Below, piece after piece: positions 33,391-43,586 of a stretch of DNA of 64,000 bases; positions within the stretch are counted from its first letter, which is position 1; every line of letters begins with the position of its first letter. The DNA lies in the NCBI RefSeq assembly GCF_018613875.1, contig NZ_JAGGPJ010000011.1, positions 1-64,000 on the forward strand, given 5' to 3'. Under the pieces are notes generated by a model, which was not told the DNA's origin, did no database searches, and was given only the letters and a program-made list of their open reading frames with translations. Source of the DNA: Arthrobacter sp. ISL-28 (GTDB lineage: Bacteria; Actinomycetota; Actinomycetes; Actinomycetales; Micrococcaceae). Made by a program: the position numbers and the translations under genes.

Positions 33391-34761
33391 TCACACAGAC
33401 GGGGAATGCTCCACCTCGGGGGTTTTCGTGGAATCGCCGGCTTCCAACGGAACACCCTTCGTTTCCTTCACGAGGGAGGCCCCAATGAACGAGATGACGC
33501 AGAGAGCCATGATGTAGATCCCTATAGAGCCGGACCAGCCGGTCTCCTTGAGCAGCGCCTCGGCGATGAGCGGCGCGAAAGCCCCGCCGAGGATGGAACC
33601 CAAGGCGTAGCCGATTCCGATTCCCGAATAGCGGACGCTGGCCGGGAACATCTCCGCGTACATTGCGGACATGGGTCCGTAGGAGAGCCCCAGACCGACG
33701 GTCAGGACGAAAATACCCAACCCGTACGCCCAGATATTGCGGGTGTCCACGAGCAGAAACAGGGGAATCATCCAGGCGAATATGAGGATGTAGCCAGCCT
33801 GGAAGGTCCGCACACGGCCGATCCTGTCGGAAAGGGCGCCGCCAAGGAGGGTGAAAATGAGCCACCCGAACGAGGCGAGGAGGGTGGCCAGCAGCACCGG
33901 GGATGCTTCCATCTTCAGGGTTTTCTGCGCGTATGACGACAGGAACGCGATAACGAGGTATCCGGCAGCGTTATTGCCGATGAAAATGACCGCCGCCAGC
34001 AGGACCTGCTTTTTGTTCGTCCGGAGCAACTGCGTCAGCGGCGTGGCTGACTCCCGCTTGCGCTCCACCATCTGCTTGAACACGGGGCTCTCGGAAACGG
34101 CGGCACGGATGAAGTAACCGACCACAATGAGGGCGACTGACAGCAGGAAGGGAACCCGCCAGCCCCATTCAAGGAACTGCTCCGGCGACATGGAGAGCCG
34201 GAGGAGGAACAGCACCAGGGTTGCAATGACCATGCCAACGGGCACGCCGATCTGCGGGTAGGCTCCCCAGAAGCCACGCTTGTCGCGAGGTGCATGCTCC
34301 ACTGCCATCAGCGCGGCACCGCCCCACTCCCCGCCGGCCGAGAAGCCCTGCAGGATCCGCAGGCCCATCAGCAGGATGGGAGCCCAGACCCCGATCTGGG
34401 CATACGTCGGGAGGAGTCCGATCAAGGCGGTGGACGCCCCCATCATGACCAGGGTGAAGACGAGCATGGCCTTGCGCCCCACCCGGTCACCGAGCCGTCC
34501 TGCGATCACCGCGCCCAGGGGCCGGAAGAAGAAGCTCACACCGATGGTTGCCCATGAGACCAGCTGTGCGAGTCCGGGGCTGTCTGCATCCAGGGGCTGA
34601 AAGTAGAGGCTGGCAAAGACGACGCCGGCCGCTTGGGCAAAGATGAAGAAGTCGTACCATTCGATCGTGGTGCCGATCATGGTGCCGGCAACCACCCTGC
34701 GGTCCGCCTGGCTCATGCGCTGGCGGACCGGGGGTGCATGCGTGGTCTGAAACGATGACAT
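33391..34761 (-). CDS. MFS transporter, metabolite:H+ symporter type
   Basis: A 456-residue twelve-helix permease of the MHS subfamily, whose members carry aromatic acids, shikimate or dicarboxylates. Landmarks are GTTIEWYDFFIFAQAAG near residue 30, GRLGDRVGRKAMLV (the MFS motif A) and LQGFSAGGEWGGAALM. The ATG at 34761 has GGAG 6 bases upstream. It starts 15 bases after the FAD hydroxylase stop and is therefore likely to import the substrate of that enzyme. Confidence 0.88.
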   Translation of the reverse strand: MSSFQTTHAPPVRQRMSQADRRVVAGTMIGTTIEWYDFFIFAQAAGVVFASLYFQPLDADSPGLAQLVSWATIGVSFFFRPLGAVIAGRLGDRVGRKAMLVFTLVMMGASTALIGLLPTYAQIGVWAPILLMGLRILQGFSAGGEWGGAALMAVEHAPRDKRGFWGAYPQIGVPVGMVIATLVLFLLRLSMSPEQFLEWGWRVPFLLSVALIVVGYFIRAAVSESPVFKQMVERKRESATPLTQLLRTNKKQVLLAAVIFIGNNAAGYLVIAFLSSYAQKTLKMEASPVLLATLLASFGWLIFTLLGGALSDRIGRVRTFQAGYILIFAWMIPLFLLVDTRNIWAYGLGIFVLTVGLGLSYGPMSAMYAEMFPASVRYSGIGIGYALGSILGGAFAPLIAEALLKETGWSGSIGIYIMALCVISFIGASLVKETKGVPLEAGDSTKTPEVEHSPSV

Positions 34762-34776
34762 CAAAACTCCATTGTT

Positions 34777-36777
34777 TTAGTTGTTGACCAGGGCTGACGG
34801 TGTCGTGGCCGAGTGTGTCTTGGCTGAGTGTGCGGTGAGTCCGGCAGGCAGCGCTGCGGATGGAAGCTTCTCCGGCTTCCGGTCCGGCAGGAGGGGTGTA
34901 AAGAACGCGGCGAGTTCGGCGGTTGCCGTGAGAGGCAGGACGTTTGCCACGTATTGGTCGGGCCGCACGACCACCACGACGCCGCCGCGGTCCAGGCCGC
35001 GCAGGTCGAAGATGTCCGAGGCGGGATCTGTAGCGTAGACCTTCTCGTAGTCCGTGAGCTGGAACGGTCCGACCTTTGGTTTGAACACTGCGGGAACGGC
35101 GTTTATGTCGATACTCGTGTGGTCCTGCTGGTAGATCACCTTCACGTCGAACCATGCGTCGGGGTCGGCGCCCTCGGGGGTGGCGGCGAGCGGCGATTCC
35201 GGGGAGTTGGCGATCCACTCGGCGAACTGTTCGGTGGGCGAAGCGGTTCCGGCTTGCGGGGTTTGGGGTGTTGCCGGGTCGGCGAAGACATAGATGCGCC
35301 AGCGGCCGTCGGCCGTTGCGTGGTGGCCGAGGTGCATGGGGTTGGTGTCGCCTACGCGTACCACGGGCGCGGACTTGAAGCGTTTGCCGATAGTGAAGCC
35401 GGTTGCCAGGTGCTGGTGTTCAGGGGCAGCCACCAGTATGGACGGCGAATACTCGGTCATGAACCCGGCCGGGAACTCGGCGGTGCGGACGTAGAAGTCC
35501 TCCAGTTCCGAGGGGTCTTCGAATTCCTCGGGCTTCTTGGCCATGAGGGTGGACCACTCTTTGTCGAAGTCGATGAGGTTCTTCGCGACCACCTGCCGCT
35601 CTGCGGAGTAGGTGGACAGCAGGGACTGCGGGCTGCGGCCCTCGAGGACGTGGCCGAGCTTCCAGGCCAGGTTGAAGCCGTCCTGCATGGAGACGTTCAT
35701 GCCCTGGCCGGCTTTGGCGCTGTGCGTGTGGCATGCGTCGCCGGTGATGAAGACCCGCGGTGTGCGGGTGCCGCGCTGCTCCGGCAGGACGTCGTCGAAC
35801 CGGTCCGTGAGCCGGTGGCCCACCTCATACACGCTGTGCCAGGCGATGTTGCGGACGTCGAGGGTGTAGGGGTGGAGGATCTCGTTGGCCTTGTGGATGA
35901 TTTCCTCGATGGTGGTGCTGCGCACGGCGCCCTTGTCATGCGGGTCCACCTCACCGAGGTCAACATACATGCGGAAGAGATGGCCGCCTTCGCGCGGGAT
36001 CAGCAGGATGCTGCCGCCTGTACCGGACTGGATGGCGCATTTGGTGCGGATGTCGGGAAAGTCCGTGACCGCGAGGGCATCCATGACACCCCAGGCGTGG
36101 TTGGCCTGGTCTCCGGCGAGCGTGCAGCCGATCGACTCGCGCACCTTGCTGCGTGCGCCGTCGGCGCCGATAACGTACTTGGCACGGACGATGCGCTCGT
36201 GCCCTTCGTGGGGGCCGGAGGTGTGGAGCAGGGTCACGGTGACGGGGTACTCGCCCTCGTCCGCGACGCTCAGGGACCGGAACTCCAAGCCGTAGTCGGG
36301 TGACATGCGTGTGGGAGAGTTGGCCATGAACTCCGCGAAGTAGTCCAGCACACGCGCCTGGTTAACGATGAGGTGGGGGAACTCGCTGACGCCAGCGGGG
36401 TCATCGACGGCGCGGGCGGTCCGGATGATGCGCGAGGGGTCCGCCGGGTCCGGCTTCCAGAACGCCATTTCGGTGATCCGGTACGCCTCGGCGATGATCC
36501 GCTCGGCGAAGCCGAAGGCCTGGAAGGTCTCGACGCTCCGGGCCTGGATGCCGTCGGCCTGGCCGATGGCGAGCCTCCCGGCGCGGCGCTCCACGATGCG
36601 CGTGGTGACACCTGGGAACTGGGACAATTGCGCGGCGGCAAGCATGCCGGCTGGCCCGGTGCCGACAATCAGCACATCGACCTCGTCCGGAAGCTCTGCG
36701 GGACGATCGATGCCGACGCCGGCTGCTGGCTGGACCCGAGGGTCTCCGGATACGTAACCGTGGTGGTGGAACTGCAC
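34777..36777 (-). CDS. FAD-dependent aromatic hydroxylase (MobA / phenol hydroxylase family)
   Basis: A 666-residue single-component flavoprotein monooxygenase. The FAD fingerprint VLIVGTGPAGMLAAAQLSQ lies near residue 35, the second motif KYVIGADGARSKVRESIG (about 226-243) and the FAD-ribityl motif VFITGDACHTHSAKAGQGMN (about 342-361) follow; the C-terminal third is a thioredoxin-like dimerisation domain. It looks closest to 3-hydroxybenzoate 4-monooxygenase. Beside a homoprotocatechuate operon, 4-hydroxylation of 3-hydroxyphenylacetate is an attractive reading but unproved. The GTG at 36777 has GAGGAA 6 bases upstream. Confidence 0.85.
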   Translation of the reverse strand: MQFHHHGYVSGDPRVQPAAGVGIDRPAELPDEVDVLIVGTGPAGMLAAAQLSQFPGVTTRIVERRAGRLAIGQADGIQARSVETFQAFGFAERIIAEAYRITEMAFWKPDPADPSRIIRTARAVDDPAGVSEFPHLIVNQARVLDYFAEFMANSPTRMSPDYGLEFRSLSVADEGEYPVTVTLLHTSGPHEGHERIVRAKYVIGADGARSKVRESIGCTLAGDQANHAWGVMDALAVTDFPDIRTKCAIQSGTGGSILLIPREGGHLFRMYVDLGEVDPHDKGAVRSTTIEEIIHKANEILHPYTLDVRNIAWHSVYEVGHRLTDRFDDVLPEQRGTRTPRVFITGDACHTHSAKAGQGMNVSMQDGFNLAWKLGHVLEGRSPQSLLSTYSAERQVVAKNLIDFDKEWSTLMAKKPEEFEDPSELEDFYVRTAEFPAGFMTEYSPSILVAAPEHQHLATGFTIGKRFKSAPVVRVGDTNPMHLGHHATADGRWRIYVFADPATPQTPQAGTASPTEQFAEWIANSPESPLAATPEGADPDAWFDVKVIYQQDHTSIDINAVPAVFKPKVGPFQLTDYEKVYATDPASDIFDLRGLDRGGVVVVVRPDQYVANVLPLTATAELAAFFTPLLPDRKPEKLPSAALPAGLTAHSAKTHSATTPSALVNN

Positions 36778-36810
36778 GGGCTTTCCTCACTTCGCTGTGT
36801 GGCTGTTGAT

Positions 36811-36823
36811 CACGATAATCGTG
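36811..36823. promoter_or_regulatory. CACGATAATCGTG palindrome near the hydroxylase promoter
   Basis: This perfect 13-base inverted repeat lies 34 bases upstream of the hydroxylase GTG, next to the AT-rich TATATAG that could be its -10. The ATCGT half-site recurs in the palindrome at 36964-36975, consistent with one GntR regulator binding both. Confidence 0.5.
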
Positions 36824-36963
36824 TTCTATATAAGAATTCGAGTTTCTATATTCGAATCCGTGGCCTTTGGTCCAACACTGTACGCCACAGGTGTCGCGGA
36901 GGACAAGGGGCTCAGATTGGCTGGAATTTGGGGTTGACGGACGCCGGCGGATGGGTAATAGTG

Positions 36964-36975
36964 ATCGTATACGAT
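36964..36975. promoter_or_regulatory. ATCGTATACGAT palindrome upstream of the Hpa operon
   Basis: This perfect 12-base palindrome lies 25 bases before the TTG start of the FAH-RraA gene. The GTATAC centre is of the kind bound by FCD-type GntR regulators. The only GntR gene in the window is third-party to this promoter by one gene (38465-39205). Confidence 0.6.
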
Positions 36976-36999
36976 TTCGTACTTGATGAGGAGACAGCT

Positions 37000-38472
37000 T
37001 TGGAGCAGGTCAACGGGGACACCCTGGCAGCGGCACGCAAGGTGATCGCAGTGCACATCAACTACCCCAGCCGTGCAGCGCAGCGGGGACGTACTCCCGC
37101 CCAGCCGTCCTACTTCCTCAAGCCCTCGTCATCGCTGACTGTGTCCGGCAACACCGTGGAACGTCCGGCCGGGTGCGAACTTCTGGGCTACGAGGGCGAG
37201 ATCGCCCTGGTCATCGGCAAGGCCGCCCGGCGCGTCAGCATCGAGGACGCCTGGAGCCACGTAGCAGCGATTACCGCGAGCAACGACCTCGGTGTGTACG
37301 ACCTCCGCTATGCGGACAAGGGTTCCAACCTCCGGTCCAAGGGCGGCGACGGGTTCACTCCGGTGGGCCCGGCGCTGATCCCGGCAGACGCCGTCGACCC
37401 CGCCAAACTGCGCATCCGCACCTGGCACAACCGTGAACTTGTCCAGGACGACACCACTCAAGACCTGCTCTTCCCGTTCGCCCGCCTGGTGGCGGACCTG
37501 TCGCAACTGCTCAGCCTCGAGGAGGGTGACATCATCCTCACCGGCACCCCCGCAGGCGCCTCAGTCGCCGCACCGGGTGACGTGCTGGAGGTCGAGGTCG
37601 GCACCTTGGACGGGACCCTGACCACCGGGCGCTTGGTGACCCGGGTGGAGGAGGGTACGACGCCGTTTGCAGACTTTGGTGCCCGGCCCAAGGTTGATGA
37701 CCTGCAGCGGGAGGAGGCTTATGGTTCACGCGCGGCGGCAGGCCTGCCGGCCGCCGATGCCGCTTCCGCACTGAGCCCAGAGCTGAAAGCCAAACTGGAG
37801 AGCGTCTGCACTGCCACGCTGTCCTCGCAGCTGCGCAAGCGCGGCCTCAACAACGTCAGCATCGACGGCCTCACCTCCACCCGGCCCGAGAAGCGGGTTG
37901 TGGGGCTGGCCCGGACGCTGCGCTACGTTCCCAACCGTGAGGATCTCTTCAAGACCCACGGCGGCGGCTTCAACGCCCAGAAACGTGCCATCGATTCGGT
38001 CAACGAGGGCGAGATCCTGGTCATGGAAGCCCGCGGCGAGAAGGGCACCGGCACTATCGGTGACATCCTGGCCCTGCGCGCCCAGGTGCGCGGCGCCGCC
38101 GCCATCATTACCGACGGCGGGGTCCGCGACTTCTCCACGGTGGCTGCCATGGAGCTGCCCACCTACTACGCCAACCCGCACCCTGCCGTGCTGGGCCGCC
38201 GACACATCCCTTGGGACACGGACATCACCATTGCCTGCGGCGGCACCACCGTGCAGCCCGGAGACATCATTGTGGCCGATGCGGACGGCATCCTGGTGAT
38301 CCCGCCGGCGCTGGCCGAGGAAGTGGCCGACGATTCGATCGTCCAAGAGCGCGAAGAAACCTTCATCGCCGAAATGGTGGAGCAGGGCCACAGCGTCGAC
38401 GGGCTCTACCCCCTGAACGCCGAATGGCGGGCCAGGTACAACGAATGGGAAGCAGGCAAAGTCAATGACTGA
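37000..38472 (+). CDS. FAH-family isomerase/decarboxylase fused to RraA-like domain (HpaG role)
   Basis: A 490-residue fusion. Residues 14-220 are a fumarylacetoacetate hydrolase domain (GYEGEIALVIGKAARRVS with the metal-binding glutamates, SNDLGVYDLR, DIILTGTPAGA). Residues 263-455 are an RraA/HMG-aldolase-like domain with TIGDILALRAQVRGAAA and TDGGVRDF. In Enterobacteria HpaG consists of two FAH halves; here the second is replaced by RraA, a family with known oxaloacetate decarboxylase activity. The TTG at 37000 is preceded by GAGGAG with 6-base spacing; longer frames cross the operator. It overlaps the GntR gene by 8 bases. Opening the operon of homoprotocatechuate genes, it should decarboxylate and isomerise the ring-cleavage tricarboxylate. 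Confidence 0.82.
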   Translation: MEQVNGDTLAAARKVIAVHINYPSRAAQRGRTPAQPSYFLKPSSSLTVSGNTVERPAGCELLGYEGEIALVIGKAARRVSIEDAWSHVAAITASNDLGVYDLRYADKGSNLRSKGGDGFTPVGPALIPADAVDPAKLRIRTWHNRELVQDDTTQDLLFPFARLVADLSQLLSLEEGDIILTGTPAGASVAAPGDVLEVEVGTLDGTLTTGRLVTRVEEGTTPFADFGARPKVDDLQREEAYGSRAAAGLPAADAASALSPELKAKLESVCTATLSSQLRKRGLNNVSIDGLTSTRPEKRVVGLARTLRYVPNREDLFKTHGGGFNAQKRAIDSVNEGEILVMEARGEKGTGTIGDILALRAQVRGAAAIITDGGVRDFSTVAAMELPTYYANPHPAVLGRRHIPWDTDITIACGGTTVQPGDIIVADADGILVIPPALAEEVADDSIVQEREETFIAEMVEQGHSVDGLYPLNAEWRARYNEWEAGKVND

Positions 38473-39205
38473 AACGGCAACGGCCGCCGGCCCCACCCCC
38501 ATTACCGCAGGTACCGGCACCAGTGCCGGCACCGCGTCCACCACGGCCGGCAGCAAGTCCGAGCAGGCCTACCAGGCGGTGAAGGCTCGGATCGTGGAGG
38601 GCACCTACACCCCCGGCTACCGGCTGGTCCTGGGCACCATCGCCAAGGACCTCGGGTTCAGCGTGGTCCCCGTCCGGGAAGCCATCCGCCGCCTCGAGGC
38701 TGAGGGCCTGGTGAAGTTCGAGCGTAATGTCGGAGCCACCGTGGCCGGGATCGATCCCACCGAATACCTCTACACCATGCAGACGCTGAGCATCGTGGAA
38801 GGAGCGGCCACCGCGCTTTCCGCACCGCTGATCGGTGAAACGGACATCGCCCGGGCCCGGGCGGTGAACGAGGAGATGCGGGAATGCCTGGAACATTTCG
38901 ATCCAGTCCGCTTCACCCAGTTGAACCAGGACTTCCACAGCGTCCTCTTTGAACACTGCCCCAACCCGCACATCCTTGATTTGGTCCACCGCGGCTGGAA
39001 CCGGCTGGCCTCCCTGCGGTCCTCCACGTTCCGCTTCGTGCCCGGCCGCGCCCACGAATCCGTGGACGAGCACGAGGCCCTCCTGAAGCTCATCGAAACC
39101 GGAGCCGACGCCGAGGAGATCGAAAAGGCCGCACGGCTGCACCGCTCCGCCACCCTGGAAGCCTACCTCTCCCAAACCAACGTGGGGTCACTTAGCGCCG
39201 AATAA
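38465..39205 (+). CDS. GntR/FCD regulator of the homoprotocatechuate operon
   Basis: A 246-residue GntR protein. After a Thr/Ala/Gly-rich N-terminus, the winged HTH lies at about 35-105 (AKDLGFSVVPVREAIRRLEAEGLVKFERN) and the helical FCD effector domain follows, with the metal-site histidines in NQDFHSVLFEHC and ESVDEHEALL. Its start overlaps the upstream stop, so it is co-translated with the operon it probably represses through the palindromes at 36811 and 36964. The inducer is likely an aromatic acid or pathway intermediate. Confidence 0.88.
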   Translation: MTETATAAGPTPITAGTGTSAGTASTTAGSKSEQAYQAVKARIVEGTYTPGYRLVLGTIAKDLGFSVVPVREAIRRLEAEGLVKFERNVGATVAGIDPTEYLYTMQTLSIVEGAATALSAPLIGETDIARARAVNEEMRECLEHFDPVRFTQLNQDFHSVLFEHCPNPHILDLVHRGWNRLASLRSSTFRFVPGRAHESVDEHEALLKLIETGADAEEIEKAARLHRSATLEAYLSQTNVGSLSAE

Positions 39206-39264
39206 CGGCCCGGAATTGGGCTGTAACTGACCCCGCGTTGCTCTAGACAGTAAGGAAAACAACA

Positions 39265-40806
<1,542 letters not shown>

Positions 40807-40847
40807 GCCCTTTTCCCAGTACCTACTTTCAAAGAAGAGAGAATCCC

Positions 40848-41936
40848 ATGACCAACTTCGTTCCCACCCCCACCGTTCCCGCCCCGGACATCGTCCGCTG
40901 CGCCTACATGGAGATCGTTGTCACCGACCTCGCCAAGTCACGCGAGTTCTACGTGGACGTCCTCGGCCTGCACGTCACCGAGGAAGACGAAAACACCATC
41001 TACCTGCGCTCCCTCGAGGAGTTCATCCACCACAACCTGGTCCTGCGCAAGGGACCCATCGCCGCTGTCGCAGCCTTCGCCTACCGGGTGAAGTCCCCCG
41101 CAGAGGTGGACGCCGCCGAGGCCTACTACAAGGAGCTGGGCTGCCGGACCGAGCGCCGCAAGGAAGGCTTCACCAAGGGCATCGGCGATTCCGTCCGGGT
41201 CGAGGACCCGCTGGGCTTCCCCTACGAGTTCTTCTACGAGACCGAGCACGTCGAGCGCCTCACCCAGCGCTACGACCTCTACTCCGCCGGCGAGCTGGTA
41301 CGACTGGACCATTTCAACCAGGTCACCCCGGACGTCCCGCGCGGCCGCAAGTACCTCGAGGACCTCGGTTTCCGTGTCTCCGAGGACATCCAGGACTCCG
41401 ACGGCGTGTCCTACGCTGTCTGGATGCACCGCAAGCAGACGGTCCACGACACCGCCCTGACCGGCGGCAACGGGCCGCGCATGCACCATGTCGCGTTCGC
41501 CACGCACGAGAAGCACAACATCATCCAGATCTGCGACAAGATGGGCGCCCTGCGCATCTCGGACCGGATCGAACGCGGCCCCGGCCGGCACGGCGTGTCC
41601 AACGCGTTCTACCTGTACATCCTGGATCCGGACGGCCACCGCATCGAGATCTACACCCAGGACTACTACACCGGCGATCCCGACAACCCGGTAGTGACCT
41701 GGGACGTCCACGACAACCAGCGCCGCGACTGGTGGGGCAACCCCGTGGTCCCCTCCTGGTACACGGAAGCCTCACTCGTCCTGGACCTGGACGGAAACCC
41801 GCAGCCGGTCATCGAGCGCGAGGAAAAGAGCGAGATGGCCGTGACCGTGGGAGCCGACGGCTTCTCCTACACGCGCAAGGACGACTCTGCTGCAGGCACC
41901 GACACAGTGGGCTTCAAGCTGGGAGCGCAGGTCTAA
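40848..41936 (+). CDS. hpaD: 3,4-dihydroxyphenylacetate 2,3-dioxygenase
   Basis: A 362-residue type I extradiol dioxygenase of the vicinal-oxygen-chelate fold. The metal ligands fall exactly where they do in the A. globiformis Mn and B. fuscum Fe enzymes: H155 (LDHFNQ), H214 (MHHVAF) and E267 (HRIEIY); the second-sphere H200 is also present. The longer frame to 40614 enters hpaE and is rejected; ATG 40848 follows AAGAAGAGAG. It opens the ring of homoprotocatechuate next to the side chain. Metal identity, Mn or Fe, cannot be told from these residues alone. Confidence 0.95.
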   Translation: MTNFVPTPTVPAPDIVRCAYMEIVVTDLAKSREFYVDVLGLHVTEEDENTIYLRSLEEFIHHNLVLRKGPIAAVAAFAYRVKSPAEVDAAEAYYKELGCRTERRKEGFTKGIGDSVRVEDPLGFPYEFFYETEHVERLTQRYDLYSAGELVRLDHFNQVTPDVPRGRKYLEDLGFRVSEDIQDSDGVSYAVWMHRKQTVHDTALTGGNGPRMHHVAFATHEKHNIIQICDKMGALRISDRIERGPGRHGVSNAFYLYILDPDGHRIEIYTQDYYTGDPDNPVVTWDVHDNQRRDWWGNPVVPSWYTEASLVLDLDGNPQPVIEREEKSEMAVTVGADGFSYTRKDDSAAGTDTVGFKLGAQV

Positions 41937-41937
41937 G

Positions 41938-42723
41938 GTGCTTGACCCGAAGACAATCGAGGCAATCGCCGACGAACTCGTGGAGGCCGGCCGCAGCCGC
42001 ACGCCCGTCCCCCGCCTGACTGCACGCTATCCGGAGATGACCGTGGAGGACTCCTACGCGGTGCAGCAGCTGTGGCGTCGCCGCAATGAGGACGCCGGCC
42101 GGACCCTGGTGGGGCGGAAAATCGGCCTGACGTCGAAGGCCATGCAGGCCGCCACCGGTATCACGGAACCGGATTACGGTGCCATCTTCGATGACATGGT
42201 GCTGGAAACGGGTTGCTCGGTGGAATGGGACAGGTACACCCACCCGCGGGTGGAGGTGGAGCTGGCGTTTGTCCTGAAGGACGGGCTAAAAGGCCCCGGC
42301 TGCACCATCTTCGATGTCCTGAAAGCCACGGACTACGTGGTTCCGGCCCTTGAGATCCTCGATTCCCGAATCGAGATGGAGGGCCGGACCATCGTGGACA
42401 CCATTGCGGACAACGCGGCCATGGGTGCCATGGTGGTGGGCGGCCGGCCGGTGAAGCCGGACGCCGTCGACCTCCGCTGGGTCTCGGCCATCCTCTACAA
42501 GAACCAGACCGTGGAGGAAACCGGGGTGGCGGCGGGCGTCCTTGACCACCCGGCGAACGGCGTGCACTGGCTGGCCAACAAAATTGCTGCCCACGGGGAC
42601 AGCATGAAGGCCGGCGACATCATCCTGGCCGGCTCCTTCACGCGGCCCCTCTGGGTGTACAAGGGCGATACCGTCCACGCAGACTACGGACCGCTGGGAG
42701 CTGTGACATGCCGCTTCGAATAG
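41938..42723 (+). CDS. hpaH: 2-oxo-hept-3-ene-1,7-dioate hydratase
   Basis: A 261-residue member of the hydratase/decarboxylase branch of the FAH fold that adds water to 2-oxo-hept-4-ene-1,7-dioate. Landmarks are RKIGLTSKAMQAATGITEPDYG (as RKIGLTSK and EPDYG), the metal glutamates in VEVELAFVL and GSFTRPLWVYKGD near the end. A GTG start lies one base after the hpaD stop. The next gene starts 16 bases inside it, so the genes are translationally coupled. Confidence 0.9.
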   Translation: MLDPKTIEAIADELVEAGRSRTPVPRLTARYPEMTVEDSYAVQQLWRRRNEDAGRTLVGRKIGLTSKAMQAATGITEPDYGAIFDDMVLETGCSVEWDRYTHPRVEVELAFVLKDGLKGPGCTIFDVLKATDYVVPALEILDSRIEMEGRTIVDTIADNAAMGAMVVGGRPVKPDAVDLRWVSAILYKNQTVEETGVAAGVLDHPANGVHWLANKIAAHGDSMKAGDIILAGSFTRPLWVYKGDTVHADYGPLGAVTCRFE

Positions 42724-43517
42724 AGCCGGACAAGACGTTCCGGGATGCCCTGGCCGCGACGGACCGCCCGCTGGCCGGGATGTGGGTGTGCTCCGGCAGC
42801 CCACTGGTGGCCGAACTCTGCGCCGGATCCGGCCTGGACTGGCTCCTGGTGGACGCCGAGCACAGCCCCAACGGGCTCGAATCGATCCTCGCCCAGCTGC
42901 AGGCGGTCCACGGCTACCCCGTCCACGCCGTGGTCCGGCCGCCGGTGAACGACACCGTGGTGATCAAGCAGTACCTGGACCTGGGCGTGCAGAATCTGCT
43001 GCTCCCCATGGTCAATTCGGTGGCTGAGGCGGAGGCTGCAGTGGCCGCCACCCGCTACCCGCCCCAAGGTGTCCGCGGGGTGGGCTCAGCCCTGGCCCGG
43101 GCCGCCCGCTGGAACCGGGTCCCGGACTACCTTGCCCGGGCCGGGGAGACGATCAGCGTCACCGTGCAGATTGAATCGACGGCGGCCGTGGACGCGGTGG
43201 AGGACATTCTGAAGGTGGACGGTGTGGACGCCGTCTTCCTGGGGCCCTCCGACCTTGCCGCCTCCATGGGACTGCTGGGCCAGCAGGAACACGCCGAGGT
43301 GCGCGCGGCCGTCGAACGCTGCCTCGCTGCCGCCAACAAAGCGGGCAAACCCGCCGGCGTCAACGCCTTCAACCCCGACACGGCTCACCACTACCTTGCC
43401 AGCGGCGCCAAGTTCCTCCTGGTGGGGGCCGACGTCGCCCTGCTGGCGAGGGGCTCCGAAGCCCTCGCCGCCAAGTACGTCCACCCGTCCGACGGCGACG
43501 CCACCGCCAGCTACTGA
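42708..43517 (+). CDS. hpaI: 4-hydroxy-2-oxoheptane-1,7-dioate aldolase
   Basis: A 269-residue class II pyruvate aldolase of the HpcH/HpaI family that cleaves the C7 acid to pyruvate and succinate semialdehyde. Motifs include LVDAEHSPNG (catalytic base region), the metal-binding Q/E in TVQIESTAAVDAVEDI and VFLGPSDLAASMG. The ATG overlaps the hpaH end. The cleavage product succinate semialdehyde is the substrate of the next gene. Confidence 0.92.
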   Translation: MPLRIEPDKTFRDALAATDRPLAGMWVCSGSPLVAELCAGSGLDWLLVDAEHSPNGLESILAQLQAVHGYPVHAVVRPPVNDTVVIKQYLDLGVQNLLLPMVNSVAEAEAAVAATRYPPQGVRGVGSALARAARWNRVPDYLARAGETISVTVQIESTAAVDAVEDILKVDGVDAVFLGPSDLAASMGLLGQQEHAEVRAAVERCLAAANKAGKPAGVNAFNPDTAHHYLASGAKFLLVGADVALLARGSEALAAKYVHPSDGDATASY

Positions 43518-43528
43518 CCTGATACCGC

Positions 43529-43548
43529 TGGTTGAGCCTGTCGAAACC
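43529..43548. repeat. short TGGTTGAGCCTGTCGAAACC element
   Basis: This 20-base string lies in the 69-base gap between hpaI and gabD. I recall very similar GGTTTCGACARGCTCAACC strings scattered between genes of many Micrococcales genomes, but only one copy was noticed in this window, so repeat status rests on recollection. Confidence 0.35.
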
Positions 43549-43586
43549 CCGTGGAACCCCCATACCCCTTCTTGAGGAGCCCCAGC

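Noticed and set aside
34828..36303. 491-codon open frame opposite the FAD hydroxylase
   Set aside because: It is the antisense shadow of a high-GC gene, with Gly/Val/Arg-rich composition and no family motif.
36373..36999. Upstream extension of the FAH-RraA frame
   Set aside because: It overlaps the hydroxylase and the operator region; the TTG at 37000 has a good SD.
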